From the NCBI RefSeq assembly GCF_023586365.1, contig NZ_CP097759.1, positions 726,498-790,497 on the forward strand: a stretch of 64,000 bases of DNA. Direction: 5' to 3'. The translations under genes were made by a program, and so were the position numbers. Source of the stretch: Blochmannia endosymbiont of Camponotus sp. Its GTDB lineage: Bacteria; Pseudomonadota; Gammaproteobacteria; Enterobacterales; Enterobacteriaceae. Within the stretch, counting starts at the first letter, position 1. Every line of letters starts with the position of its first letter. Below the pieces are notes generated by a model, which saw nothing but the letters and a program-made list of their open reading frames with translations, made no database searches and was not told the origin of the DNA. Below are positions 27,451 through 36,551 of this stretch, piece by piece.

Positions 27451-28827
27451 TTATAAAATACGATTGATTAATCGATCAAATCTAATCTTGTGCATTCTGT
27501 AAAGTAATTGGCTTATTTTTTTAGGATAATTGGATACATGTTGTAACGATGTATAATGCAAAACATGATTCGTATGCATACGAATCATGTTTAATTCTTT
27601 ATTTTTTTGATGAAATAACAATTTACATGGATCATGAACAAGCAAAGCATTCTCTAAATCAAATCTTATAGATCTAGGATTTAAGTTATTTCCAGTAATC
27701 AACTGCCATTCATCATCTACCCAAATACCTTTCACATGATACCCATTATTACCTTCTTTCCACATCCGCACTAATAATCGTTTATTATCAATATATTTTT
27801 GTAATTTTTTTAGAAAATAACGTAAATTTAATTCATATAAATATGGTAAAGCACTAATTAATGTAAATGGATGATGTATAGGAACATAAAAATCATTAGC
27901 AATTTTATCACCTACAATAATTTCTATATTTATTCCCTGACGTAGTAAAAAAACCAAAGCACGTATTAACATAGTAGGCATATTAAAATAAGGTGTACAC
28001 AATACAACTTTACTTCTTGCCGAATAAATTAAATGATAAATAGTTTTATTAAGAGTGCTATTTTTACCTAACCCAACTAATGGAGAAATTGCTAATTCAT
28101 TAAATGTAGCGTTACCCTGATAATGGTAACAAACTCTTCGTAAATTACGACGCAACAAACGAATATTATTCCTACTTTTATTTAATTTTTTTAAAGAATC
28201 TCCATACCCCAAATTATTAGTCACTTTTGAAGACAACAATTCTTTATCAATATAATTCAACATAATATCAGATAATTGTGGATTACGTATTACATGATAC
28301 CGATCATATCGATATTTAGTATTTACATGTAAATACTCATCACTTAAATTAGCACCACTATACAATATCTGATCATCAATAATAAATCCTTTTAAATGAA
28401 GAACGCCTAAAGCTTCATTCACATTAATCGGTATTCCATATATTGCAATCTCAGTATTAGGATACTGTTTTATAATGTCTGTATACCAATCAATATTCGT
28501 ATATTTTTTAGAAGAACCAATACGAGTTCTTCGTGCGCGATGCCAATCTACTAAAATTTTAATTTTGATTTGAGGGCGAAGTTTTTTAACATGGAATAAA
28601 GCATCGATAATTTTTTTACCGCCTGGATCATCGTCTAGATACAACGTAACCAAACAGATATGATTGCTTGCCCTATAAATAGCACGCAGTAATGCAGTTC
28701 TGAATTCCTTAGGACTGAATAAAATCTTAAAATAATCTACTTTCTGGATAATTTTAGGCAATTCTCTAAGAAATATTTGATGATCATCATATTTATTTAA
28801 TTCACTATATTTTCTTTTTTTTATCAT
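27451..28827 (-). CDS. pssA: CDP-diacylglycerol--serine O-phosphatidyltransferase
   Basis: PssA makes phosphatidylserine, the precursor of phosphatidylethanolamine, at the membrane surface. The 458-residue protein aligns with E. coli PssA (451) along its whole length and belongs to the phospholipase D superfamily. Both HKD motifs are present: HLKGFIIDD near residue 144 and YHVKGIWVDD near 363. ATG 28827 is chosen; a TTG three codons upstream is possible. The gene converges on the 23S end with only 84 bases between them, so the two transcripts meet. A perfect 32-nt palindrome lies within it at 27561-27592. Confidence 0.95.
   Translation of the reverse strand: MIKKRKYSELNKYDDHQIFLRELPKIIQKVDYFKILFSPKEFRTALLRAIYRASNHICLVTLYLDDDPGGKKIIDALFHVKKLRPQIKIKILVDWHRARRTRIGSSKKYTNIDWYTDIIKQYPNTEIAIYGIPINVNEALGVLHLKGFIIDDQILYSGANLSDEYLHVNTKYRYDRYHVIRNPQLSDIMLNYIDKELLSSKVTNNLGYGDSLKKLNKSRNNIRLLRRNLRRVCYHYQGNATFNELAISPLVGLGKNSTLNKTIYHLIYSARSKVVLCTPYFNMPTMLIRALVFLLRQGINIEIIVGDKIANDFYVPIHHPFTLISALPYLYELNLRYFLKKLQKYIDNKRLLVRMWKEGNNGYHVKGIWVDDEWQLITGNNLNPRSIRFDLENALLVHDPCKLLFHQKNKELNMIRMHTNHVLHYTSLQHVSNYPKKISQLLYRMHKIRFDRLINRIL
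27561..27592. repeat. Perfect 32-nt palindrome inside pssA
   Basis: The 16-base arm AAACATGATTCGTATG is followed immediately by its reverse complement. It encodes the conserved C-terminal stretch NMIRMHTNHV (E. coli has LELIREHTTIV there), so the protein accommodates it. Confidence 0.95.
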
Positions 28828-29101
28828 AACGATCAAAAATATCTTATTTTAATTTTAAAATACATATTGCAAAATATAATAATCATACATAATACAAATA
28901 ATCCAATAAATCAACATCAAATATCATACGTGCACGGAAAGAAAATAAACACCATAATGTCTAATTTTTAAAAAAAATCCTTTTTACAAACACTGAATCA
29001 TCAGAAATAATACTAATATTTTATTACTAATAATATATCATATATATATATATCTTCAAAAATATAATAAATTAGTAAATTACTTTCTTTAAAAAAATTA
29101 G

Positions 29102-29431
29102 TTAATGTTCTATCGTATCAGAAAATATATTAATCAATACAACACCAATAATAATTAAAGCAATACCAATAACAGCTAAACTATCTAATTTTTGATCATA
29201 AAATACATATCCCGCTACAGTAATAAACACAATACCAAGGCCAGCCCAACAAGAATATGCAATACCCATCGGTATTGTTTGCAACACTAAAGATAATAAT
29301 ATAAAAGAGAGCGTATAACCAATCACTACTACAATAGAAGGACATAATTTACTAAATCCTTCAGATGCTTTTAAGGAAGCTGTAGCAATAACCTCGGAAA
29401 GAATAGCAATAAATAAATATAAATAATCCAT
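29102..29431 (-). CDS. emrE: Small multidrug resistance (SMR) family transporter, EmrE-like
   Basis: This is a four-helix inner-membrane proton antiporter for cationic compounds, active as a dimer. The 109-residue protein has the family's length and four hydrophobic segments. Key residues are kept: the membrane glutamate at 13 (EmrE Glu14), and the IPMGIAYSCWAGLG segment carrying the Tyr and Trp of the binding site. It starts at ATG 29431. It is flanked by the tmRNA gene and pssA. A drug exporter is a surprising survivor in an obligate symbiont; its natural substrate here is unknown. Confidence 0.88.
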   Translation of the reverse strand: MDYLYLFIAILSEVIATASLKASEGFSKLCPSIVVVIGYTLSFILLSLVLQTIPMGIAYSCWAGLGIVFITVAGYVFYDQKLDSLAVIGIALIIIGVVLINIFSDTIEH

Positions 29432-29499
29432 AAGATTTTATTCTTCATTCTTTAAAACTTTTTAAATTACATGCAATAAACATTTTTGAATTAAACACA

Positions 29500-29540
29500 A
29501 TCATGCTATGAACAAAGAATAGATTTGTTCATAGCATGAT
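29500..29540. repeat. 17-bp perfect stem with 7-nt loop
   Basis: The arm ATCATGCTATGAACAAA, the loop GAATAGA and the exact complement of the arm. It lies 68 bases upstream of emrE and could act as a terminator between ssrA and emrE. Confidence 0.9.
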
Positions 29541-29680
29541 AAACGAGAAATAAACATGATCTCATTAGAGAAATTTTTGAGTGGCGATCAATAAGATAGA
29601 ATTTTTATTGATTTGAATAAACAAGCTATAACCAAAACTCCAAACCATGCATGCCAAGAATATAAAAACTATATTTACCC

Positions 29681-29712
29681 TCAATTTATCTTAATGCATT
29701 AAGATAAATTGA
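29681..29712. repeat. Perfect 32-nt palindrome, no loop
   Basis: The arm TCAATTTATCTTAATG is followed directly by its complement. It lies 71 bases beyond the 3' end of the tmRNA gene. Confidence 0.93.
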
Positions 29713-29782
29713 AAATCCCCTGTAAATTTCATCATCTTTCATCATTCAATTTCTTTTTTTATTTTATTTGATCCGTAAATTA

Positions 29783-30170
29783 TGGTGGAGCTGGCGGGAT
29801 TCGAACCCGCGTCCAGAATTCTTCTTATCCTTAGTAACCTACATGCTTAGGTCTTGAATTACATTTAATTGGCGTAGATATATCAAGACCAATCACTAAC
29901 CAACTAGCTTTTAATACTTAACGTTAAGCCAAAAGCAAGCACTCACGCGCACTCTTATTTATATGACCTCTCTACTTATTTTAATATCTAAGAGTAAATA
30001 TTGAAAAGAGAGGGAACCTTCAGGATATTAGTCTGATTTAAGCTGCTAAAGCAACAGATTCTTTATATGTAGTATTTGCATTTATTTTTTTGAGGCTTTT
30101 TACGAGGCCTACCTCACCTCGGCATGCACTTTAAATAATAAGATACTCCGTCGAATCCAAAATCAGCCCC
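29783..30170 (-). ncRNA. ssrA: Transfer-messenger RNA (tmRNA)
   Basis: On the minus strand the 5' end GGGGCTGATTTTGGATTCGACGG and the 3' end CGGGTTCGAATCCCGCCAGC followed by an encoded CCA form the tRNA-like domain; total length is about 388 nt. The resume codon GCA (30077-30079) opens a tag frame ANTTYKESVALAA ending in TAA at 30038-30040, so tagged proteins end in the protease signal ALAA. Together with SmpB it frees ribosomes stalled on broken mRNA. smpB lies 54 bases upstream on the same strand, as in E. coli. Confidence 0.96.
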
Positions 30171-30224
30171 ATTCTGATATTAAAAATAATTATATCACCG
30201 AAACACTGTATATACAAACAATTA

Positions 30225-30689
30225 TTATTTCGTATATTTTAGTATATGTATTTTTTCTTTCTTCCATTTATGCATATGTATTATATTTCTCTTGTCGTAT
30301 TTTTTTTTACCTTTAGCAATTCCAATATTCACTTTAATCCAAGAATTTTTCCAATATAAATCCAAAATAATCGCAGTATAACTTTTTTGATTAACTTTTT
30401 CCATTAAAAATAATAATTCATTTTTTTTTAACAACAACTTACGCACACGAACGGAATTGTGAGCTTCATTATAAAATTGGGTTACATTTGATTGAAATAT
30501 AGAATTACAAATATATGCTTCCTTATTATAAAAAGATACGTAACTATTATCAATAATTACCATATTAGAGCGTGCAGATTTTACTTCCCACCCTAATAAT
30601 GAAATTCCAGATTCAATTTTTTTTTCAATAAAATATTCATGATATGCGTGTTTATTTTGTGTAATTTTCTTTAAAATTAACTGGTTCAT
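30225..30689 (-). CDS. smpB: SsrA-binding protein SmpB
   Basis: SmpB binds the tRNA-like domain of tmRNA and places it in the empty ribosomal A site. The 154-residue protein has the OB-fold motifs HEYFIEKKIESGISLLGWEV and LYWKNSWIKVNIGIAKGKK, and a lysine-rich C-terminal tail that enters the mRNA channel (YDKRN onward). It starts at ATG 30689. It lies just upstream of ssrA and diverges from ratA, an arrangement shared with E. coli. Confidence 0.96.
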   Translation of the reverse strand: MNQLILKKITQNKHAYHEYFIEKKIESGISLLGWEVKSARSNMVIIDNSYVSFYNKEAYICNSIFQSNVTQFYNEAHNSVRVRKLLLKKNELLFLMEKVNQKSYTAIILDLYWKNSWIKVNIGIAKGKKKYDKRNIIHMHKWKKEKIHILKYTK

Positions 30690-30780
30690 AACAATTTTTT
30701 TTAAAATATTATTTTTTATTACTAAAAACGATTATATTAATATAAATGTAATATTCAAACCCATTTAAAACAGGATTGAT

Positions 30781-31224
30781 ATGGCTTACATCAAATATTT
30801 TATCTCAGTACCATATAGTGTAGAACAAATGTTTTATTTGGTAAATGATATTAATTCTTATACTAAATTTCTTCCTGGATGCAATGTAAGTAAAATTTTA
30901 GAACAAAATAATAATGAATTAATTGCTGAAATGAATATAGTTTCTAATGGAATTGCTAAATCATTGATCACTCATAATTTTTTTATACATAACAAAAGTA
31001 TCTCAATCCTTTTGGTAAAAGGACCATTCAAATCATTTTATGGATATTGGGAATTTATTCCTATTACTTCTGCTGTCAGTAGAATTGAATATTTTTCTCA
31101 TTACGAATTTAAATCAATATTTATCGAAAAAATTTTTAATCATATTTTTAAAACTAAATATAAAAACATAATTACAGCATTCATTTCCAGGGCTCATATA
31201 ATGTACGGTACTTATCATACATAA
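30781..31224 (+). CDS. ratA: START/polyketide-cyclase-like protein RatA
   Basis: The 147-residue protein aligns with E. coli RatA (YfjG), with the segments PYSVEQMFYLVNDINSY, FLPGC and KGPFKSFYGYWEF. In E. coli, overproduced RatA interferes with 70S assembly. Homologues in other bacteria and in mitochondria (COQ10) bind coenzyme Q, which may be the older role. It starts at ATG 30781 and diverges from smpB. RnfH, which follows ratA in E. coli, is missing. Retention in a reduced genome favours a housekeeping function. Confidence 0.88.
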   Translation: MAYIKYFISVPYSVEQMFYLVNDINSYTKFLPGCNVSKILEQNNNELIAEMNIVSNGIAKSLITHNFFIHNKSISILLVKGPFKSFYGYWEFIPITSAVSRIEYFSHYEFKSIFIEKIFNHIFKTKYKNIITAFISRAHIMYGTYHT

Positions 31225-31251
31225 CAACATAAAAACACCTTAGAAGCATGA

Positions 31252-31590
31252 TTACCTTTTTTCTACAGTTACTAAGATGTCATGAGCATCAAATTTTAAT
31301 GTCAAAATTTGATGCTCCAACATTTTATTACCACTACGATAATAAAAGATATAATACCATATATTTGGGTTTAAAAAACCCTCTAATGTCGGCTCTCCGA
31401 TATTAGAAGAGATTTCCAATTTTGTCATTCCAACACGAATTTTTTTAATATCATATTCATTTAAATAATTACCTTGCTTAATATCAGAGTATTGAGGCAT
31501 ATATTGCAACATAGTACAATTCATGCTACATATCAGAGTTATAAAAAAAATAATGGTATGTAGCGTTCTAAAAAATACTTTCAAATACAT
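31252..31590 (-). CDS. bamE: Outer-membrane assembly lipoprotein BamE
   Basis: BamE is an accessory lipoprotein of the BAM complex that inserts beta-barrels into the outer membrane. The 112-residue protein has a hydrophobic signal segment (about 8-21) and then the family core QGNYLNEYDIKKIRVGMTK and WYYIFYYRSG. Cys25 aligns with the lipidated Cys of E. coli, but the preceding residues CSMN are a poor lipobox (E. coli has LTAG), so lipidation is doubtful. It starts at ATG 31590. It faces ratA with a 27-base gap between the ends, and nadK lies upstream on the same strand. recN, normally between bamE and nadK, is missing. Confidence 0.88.
   Translation of the reverse strand: MYLKVFFRTLHTIIFFITLICSMNCTMLQYMPQYSDIKQGNYLNEYDIKKIRVGMTKLEISSNIGEPTLEGFLNPNIWYYIFYYRSGNKMLEHQILTLKFDAHDILVTVEKR
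31284..31317. repeat. 14-bp perfect hairpin inside the end of bamE
   Basis: The arm GAGCATCAAATTTT, the loop AATGTC, then the complement of the arm. It falls on codons for the last beta-strand (LEHQILTLKFDAHD) near the 3' end of the gene. Confidence 0.9.
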
Positions 31591-31696
31591 AATTTTTTGC
31601 TCAATCTATTTTTCAAATGTAATATAAAATTAATACTCATATGATTATTGTTTAATTACACCTATGATTTTTTTTGTTATAATTATCAATACAATA

Positions 31697-32590
31697 TTAT
31701 TTTTTATTTTCAGCAATATTCTGTGACCAACCAAGCTTAATATTTAGTGTCTTAAAATAGTTATAATTACTAGGGTGAATCAAATCAAGATAATGATTAC
31801 TACGTTGAATAAAAATTTCCTCTTCTTTACATACCAAAACAGGAGTTTGATTATCATAACCTATTTTCAATTCAGATGTTACTTTAGAAAATTTCAGACA
31901 AATCATACTTTTACTATTAATCACAACTGGCCGAGATGACAAAGTATGAGGGCATATTGGTACTAATAAAATAGCATCTACTGTAGGGCTAAGAATAGGT
32001 CCTCCAGCAGATAAAGCATATGCGGTTGATCCAGTTGGAGTAGAAATAATTAAACCATCGGATCTCTGTGAAAAAATAAAGTTATCATCAATATATAATT
32101 CAAATTCAATCATATGTCTAATTGTGTTTGTATGTAAAATAACTTCATTAATAGCACTACCTAATCTGATTAAATTATTGTAACGTTGTACTGTTACATC
32201 TAATAAAAAACGCTTTTCATTAATAAAATGCCCTGATAGAACATCAGATAACTCCACTAGCGCTGAATTAGGGTCTAAATCAGTAAGAAAACCAAGAGTT
32301 CCACGATTGATCCCAATAACTTTAATATCGTGCCGTGCTAAAATATTCGCAGCTCTTAACATATTGCCATCTCCGCCTATGACTATAGCTAAATCTGCGT
32401 AATTTCCTATATCGTTTAAATCACCTACAACTGCTTTTTGTGCATTTAATAAACTAGCAGCATGATGTTCGATTATTACTGTAATCCCTTTACTATATAA
32501 CCAATGATATAATATATCATATGTATGTACGGCTTTTGGATAACGAGAATATCCGATAATACCAATAGTACGAAAAATAGAAGAAGTCAT
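31697..32590 (-). CDS. nadK: NAD kinase
   Basis: NadK phosphorylates NAD to NADP with ATP. The 297-residue protein (E. coli 292) has the signature GGDGNM at 72-77, the substrate segment GINRGTLGFLTD near 95, and the glycine-rich SPTGSTAYALSAGGPI loop. It starts at ATG 32590. It diverges from grpE with a 130-base promoter region between them, as in E. coli. As the only usual route to NADP, it is expected to be essential. Confidence 0.96.
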   Translation of the reverse strand: MTSSIFRTIGIIGYSRYPKAVHTYDILYHWLYSKGITVIIEHHAASLLNAQKAVVGDLNDIGNYADLAIVIGGDGNMLRAANILARHDIKVIGINRGTLGFLTDLDPNSALVELSDVLSGHFINEKRFLLDVTVQRYNNLIRLGSAINEVILHTNTIRHMIEFELYIDDNFIFSQRSDGLIISTPTGSTAYALSAGGPILSPTVDAILLVPICPHTLSSRPVVINSKSMICLKFSKVTSELKIGYDNQTPVLVCKEEEIFIQRSNHYLDLIHPSNYNYFKTLNIKLGWSQNIAENKK

Positions 32591-32720
32591 ATTATTATTG
32601 AATCCTTTCTGTTTTTGTTATAACTTTTACTCATAATAAATGATGTCTTGAATACCTGTTATTCATCCTTATAATAACTGAATTATAAAACATATAATCA
32701 GGAAACGGAGGAGAAAATTC

Positions 32721-33308
32721 ATGATAGATAATAATGTAAAAAACAATATTGATGAAAGTACATTACGGAATGAAAAATCAGAAAAAGAAGAACTATTAGA
32801 ATCTGTTTCGATAGCAGATAACATTATTGATCCTAAAAATGATCAAATTATTAAATTAAAAATAAAATTAGCGCAACTTCAAGAACACGAACGTAATACC
32901 GTATTACGCCTTACAGCTGAAATAGAAAACATCCGTCGACGTAATACTCAAGAAATAGAAAAAATCCATAAATTTGGATTAGAACGATTTATCTTTGAAT
33001 TATTACCAGTAATTGATAATTTAGAACGTACAATAAATATTTCAGATAATTCTAATACTTCACTATCTGCTATAATAGAAGGTATTGAATTAACATTAAA
33101 ATCATTTTTAGACACTGTGCACAAATTTGGATTAAAATCCATACATGAAATTAACGTGCCATTCAATCCTGAAATACATCAAGCAATATCTATAATAGAA
33201 TCTGAAGACCATAAACCCAATCAAGTATTAACAATAATTCAAAAAGGATACATCCTGAATGGAAGATTAATTCGACCTGCTATGGTAACAGTATCACAAT
33301 CTAAATGA
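32721..33308 (+). CDS. grpE: Nucleotide exchange factor GrpE
   Basis: GrpE releases ADP from DnaK in the Hsp70 cycle. The 195-residue protein has an acidic N-terminal region, a long coiled coil (about 40-95, including AEIENIRRR), and a C-terminal beta domain ending in YILNGRLIRPAMVTVS. The start ATG 32721 has an excellent GGAGGAG upstream, which predicts strong translation. I did not find a convincing heat-shock promoter before it. Confidence 0.95.
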   Translation: MIDNNVKNNIDESTLRNEKSEKEELLESVSIADNIIDPKNDQIIKLKIKLAQLQEHERNTVLRLTAEIENIRRRNTQEIEKIHKFGLERFIFELLPVIDNLERTINISDNSNTSLSAIIEGIELTLKSFLDTVHKFGLKSIHEINVPFNPEIHQAISIIESEDHKPNQVLTIIQKGYILNGRLIRPAMVTVSQSK

Positions 33309-33667
33309 CGGATTATTATGTTTTTTTAAAATGTTATAAATAAAAAATAGTGCTTATTGTATATTTACAAATTTTCATGCACCCCTTCATGAAATAATAA
33401 CGTGCTGTATTTTTAATCTAATTAATATGATCATACTTTACATAAAATTTTCATAAACAATACAATTATATTTATTTAATTAATTTAAATTAAATTTAAT
33501 AATTAAATTCATTAAATTATATAAATTTTTTAAATATATTATAAATTATTAATTTATCATTGTTGATTTATCGTGATAAATCAACAATGATATTTAAAAT
33601 ACAAAACATAAAATAACCAAAGCTACATAAAGGAAATTATCCTTCATAGTATATTTTTTTACTTATA
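33309..33667. other. Intergenic grpE-ung between convergent genes
   Basis: Very A/T-rich DNA with no gene. The only notable structure is the 18-bp hairpin at 33555-33592. Confidence 0.7.
33555..33592. terminator. Candidate bidirectional terminator, 18-bp perfect stem
   Basis: The arm TATCATTGTTGATTTATC and its complement are separated by GT only. It sits between convergent grpE and ung, where a two-way terminator would be expected, but the stem is A/T-rich and no clear T-run follows. Confidence 0.5.
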
Positions 33668-34354
33668 TTAGATTGATTCAATTGTTTTGGGTTGCCAATT
33701 AATAATTTGTTTATTTTGTTGCGTCAATAATATATTAACCTTAGAAAAATGATGACATCCTAAGAATCCACGTCGAGCTGATATAGGTGAAGGATGTGGC
33801 GCAGTTAAAATATAATGTTTTTTATAGTTAATGATGCTACCTTTGTGTTGAGCATACTTACCCCATAGTAAAAATATAATTTTTTCCTTATATGTGTTCA
33901 GTATACATATTACTTTATCTGTAAATCGTTCCCATCCAATATCAGCATGAGAACAACTTCTTCCTGCCTCAACAGTTAAAATACTGTTAAGCAATAGCAC
34001 CCCTTCCTGAGCCCAACCCTGCAAACAACCGTGCTCTGGTATTACAAAATTGGGTATATCAGATGCAAGTTCTTTATAAATATTCCTTAAAGAAGGAGGC
34101 GGCGAAATACCAGGCAATACGGAAAATGCAAATCCATGTGCTTGATTAGGTCCGTGATAAGGATCCTGACCTATAATAACAACTTTTATAGATTTAAAAC
34201 TAGTAAAACGAAACGCGTTAAAAATATCTTTTTTTTTAGGATAAATCGTAATACCTTTTTTTTTACGTTCCTCTATGGCAAACAATATATTCTGAAAGTA
34301 CGGCAATGTTTTTTCTTGTGATAACAAACGCCGCCAAGTCAATTCTTGAGACAC
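33668..34354 (-). CDS. ung: Uracil-DNA glycosylase
   Basis: Ung removes uracil from DNA as the first step of base-excision repair. Starting at GTG 34354 the protein has 228 residues and begins VSQELTW, matching E. coli MANELTW. With that start Asp64 in GQDPYHG and His187 in HPSP fall at exactly the E. coli catalytic positions. An upstream TTG at 34387 would add 11 residues with no counterpart. Retention of Ung in such an A/T-rich genome is interesting, since cytosine deamination drives A/T bias. Confidence 0.96.
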   Translation of the reverse strand: MSQELTWRRLLSQEKTLPYFQNILFAIEERKKKGITIYPKKKDIFNAFRFTSFKSIKVVIIGQDPYHGPNQAHGFAFSVLPGISPPPSLRNIYKELASDIPNFVIPEHGCLQGWAQEGVLLLNSILTVEAGRSCSHADIGWERFTDKVICILNTYKEKIIFLLWGKYAQHKGSIINYKKHYILTAPHPSPISARRGFLGCHHFSKVNILLTQQNKQIINWQPKTIESI

Positions 34355-34387
34355 AGTCTTTTTCCGTATTATTATGTAATCGTACAA

Positions 34388-34730
34388 ATAAAATTTTCAT
34401 TTATCATCGATATTTTCATTTATCGATAAAAATTTAAACACTAATAATTTATTGGTAATTTTTTTGATCTTAATACTAAAGATTATAATAAACAGTTAAT
34501 ATCAAAAATTATAATAAATTTATTACAACACTATACGAGATAGTCTAATCATGAAGTATATCCAATAATCGAATAGGTAACCATACATACTTGCAAATAA
34601 TTCTTCAAAATATCGTAAATATTCTTATACAATCATTTTCATATGCATCTATAATATTTTATTATACACTAATTAATTACTATTTTTATATTAACTATAT
34701 TTATTTTTTTGCATTCAACTAATATTAATC
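34388..34730. other. Divergent spacer ung-lepA
   Basis: No gene is visible. It must hold promoters in both directions. A near-direct repeat of TTTTCATTTATC occurs twice around 34396-34430. I could not place promoters with confidence. Confidence 0.6.
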
Positions 34731-36533
34731 ATGATAAAATACATACGTAATTTTTCCATTATTGCGCATATTGATCACGGAAAATCAACGTTATCTGATC
34801 GGTTTATTCAAACTTGCGGTGGATTAAACGAACGTGAAATGACATCTCAAGTATTAGATTCCATGGAATTAGAACGAGAACGTGGCATTACGATAAAATC
34901 ACAAAATGTGACACTCAATTATACGTCTAAAAACGGTCAACCTTATCAGCTGAATCTTATTGATACTCCTGGTCATGTTGATTTTTCTTATGAAGTTTCT
35001 CGATCTTTAGCGGCATGTGAAGGCGCCTTATTAATAGTAGATGTTACTCAAGGAGTGGAAGCGCAAACTGTAGCCAATTATCGAATTGCTAAAGAAATGA
35101 ATTTAAAAATCATTGTGGCATTAAATAAAATTGATTTATCAACAGCAGATCCTAATCGAGTATCTCAAGAAATTAAAAACATCATTGGTATTGACGTAAA
35201 CAATGCAATACAATGTTCAGCTAAAACTGGTTATGGCATATCAGAATTATTAGAGCGTTTAATTTATGATATTCCTCATCCTCAAGGAGATCCATCCGCT
35301 CCTCTGCAAGCACTAATTATAGATTCTTGGTTTAATAAATATTTAGGTGTTGTATCGCTAATATGTATCAAAAATGGTAAATTATATAGAGGTGATGTGT
35401 TGAAATCCATGAATACAGGTCAAAAATATACTGTTGATCAAATAGGTATCTTCACTCCAAAACAAGTAAAACGAGAAATGTTAGCTTGTGGAGAAGTAGG
35501 TTGGTTAGTTTGTGCCAACAAAAATATCATAAAGACCCCTGTAGGAGATACATTCACTCTGTCAACTCGTCCCGCAAAAAATGCGTGTCATGGTTTTAAA
35601 AAACTTCAACCTTATGTTTATGCAGGATTATTTCCTATAGACTCTAAAAATCAAAAAATCTTTCATGACGCTTTATATAAACTTAGTTTAAATGATTCTT
35701 CTCTATTTTATGAGCCAGAAAGATCAGAATTTTTAGGTTTAGGATTTCGTTGTGGGTTTCTTGGGCTATTACATTTGGAAATAATTCAAGAAAGATTAAG
35801 ACGGGAATATTCACTTAATTTACTTGTTACAGCTCCAATGGTAGTATATGAAATATTAACCATTGACAATCAAATAATGTATGTAGATAGTCCATCAAAA
35901 TTGCTCTCTTTAACTAAAATTAAAGAAATACGCGAACCTGTTGTTTTATGTAACATATTGTTCCCAAAAAAATATCTTGGAGAAATTATTTCTTTATGCA
36001 TTAAAAAAAGAGGCACTCAAGTTGACATAATATACCATGGTGATCAGATTACATTAACTTACGAATTGCCTATGTCTGAAATAATATTAAATTTTTTTGA
36101 TCAAATAAAATCAGTATCTCATGGATATGCTTCATTTGAATATAAATTCAGTCGTTTCCAGATATCGAACATAGTGTGTATAGAAATATTAATTAATAAA
36201 AAACGTATTGATGCATTAACGGTAATTACGCATCAAGAAGAATCTATATATCATGGACGTCTATTGGTTAATAAACTACAAAAATTAATCCCAAGACAAC
36301 AATTTGATATTGTGATTCAAGCAACTATTGGTAAACGAATAATATCGCGTGACATTGTAAAACAGCTACGGAAAAATGTTTTAGCAAAATGTCATGGAGG
36401 CGATATAACTCGAAAGAAAAAATTATTATATAATCAAAAAGAAGGAAAAAAACGTATGAAACAAATAGGTAATGTTAATTTACCACATACTGTATTTCTA
36501 GCAATCTTTGATGTCAATAACAATAAAAAATAA
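34731..36533 (+). CDS. lepA: Elongation factor 4 (LepA)
   Basis: LepA is a membrane-associated translational GTPase implicated in ribosome assembly and in initiation or back-translocation. The 600-residue protein is one longer than in E. coli and collinear with it. Motifs: AHIDHGKS at 12-19, DTPGHVDF near 81, NKID near 135, and the unique C-terminal domain with [20 protein letters not shown]. It starts at ATG 34731. lepB follows after 18 bases, the usual lepA-lepB-rnc order. Confidence 0.97.
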   Translation: MIKYIRNFSIIAHIDHGKSTLSDRFIQTCGGLNEREMTSQVLDSMELERERGITIKSQNVTLNYTSKNGQPYQLNLIDTPGHVDFSYEVSRSLAACEGALLIVDVTQGVEAQTVANYRIAKEMNLKIIVALNKIDLSTADPNRVSQEIKNIIGIDVNNAIQCSAKTGYGISELLERLIYDIPHPQGDPSAPLQALIIDSWFNKYLGVVSLICIKNGKLYRGDVLKSMNTGQKYTVDQIGIFTPKQVKREMLACGEVGWLVCANKNIIKTPVGDTFTLSTRPAKNACHGFKKLQPYVYAGLFPIDSKNQKIFHDALYKLSLNDSSLFYEPERSEFLGLGFRCGFLGLLHLEIIQERLRREYSLNLLVTAPMVVYEILTIDNQIMYVDSPSKLLSLTKIKEIREPVVLCNILFPKKYLGEIISLCIKKRGTQVDIIYHGDQITLTYELPMSEIILNFFDQIKSVSHGYASFEYKFSRFQISNIVCIEILINKKRIDALTVITHQEESIYHGRLLVNKLQKLIPRQQFDIVIQATIGKRIISRDIVKQLRKNVLAKCHGGDITRKKKLLYNQKEGKKRMKQIGNVNLPHTVFLAIFDVNNNKK

Positions 36534-36551
36534 CTAAAGGATTTTATTTGT

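Larger units (their letters stand above)
29432..29782. other. Intergenic emrE-ssrA with two long inverted repeats
   Basis: No gene is visible. Two strong inverted repeats, 29500-29540 and 29681-29712, lie downstream of the tmRNA gene and upstream of emrE, both of which read leftwards. They may end or protect the tmRNA transcript. Confidence 0.6.

Noticed and set aside
29038-29054. Short run of AT dinucleotides upstream of pssA and downstream of emrE
   Set aside because: It is a simple low-complexity tract, common in such genomes, with no sign of function.
34355-34387. TTG start extending ung by 11 residues
   Set aside because: Starting at GTG 34354 places Asp64 and His187 at the E. coli positions and gives a matching N-terminus.
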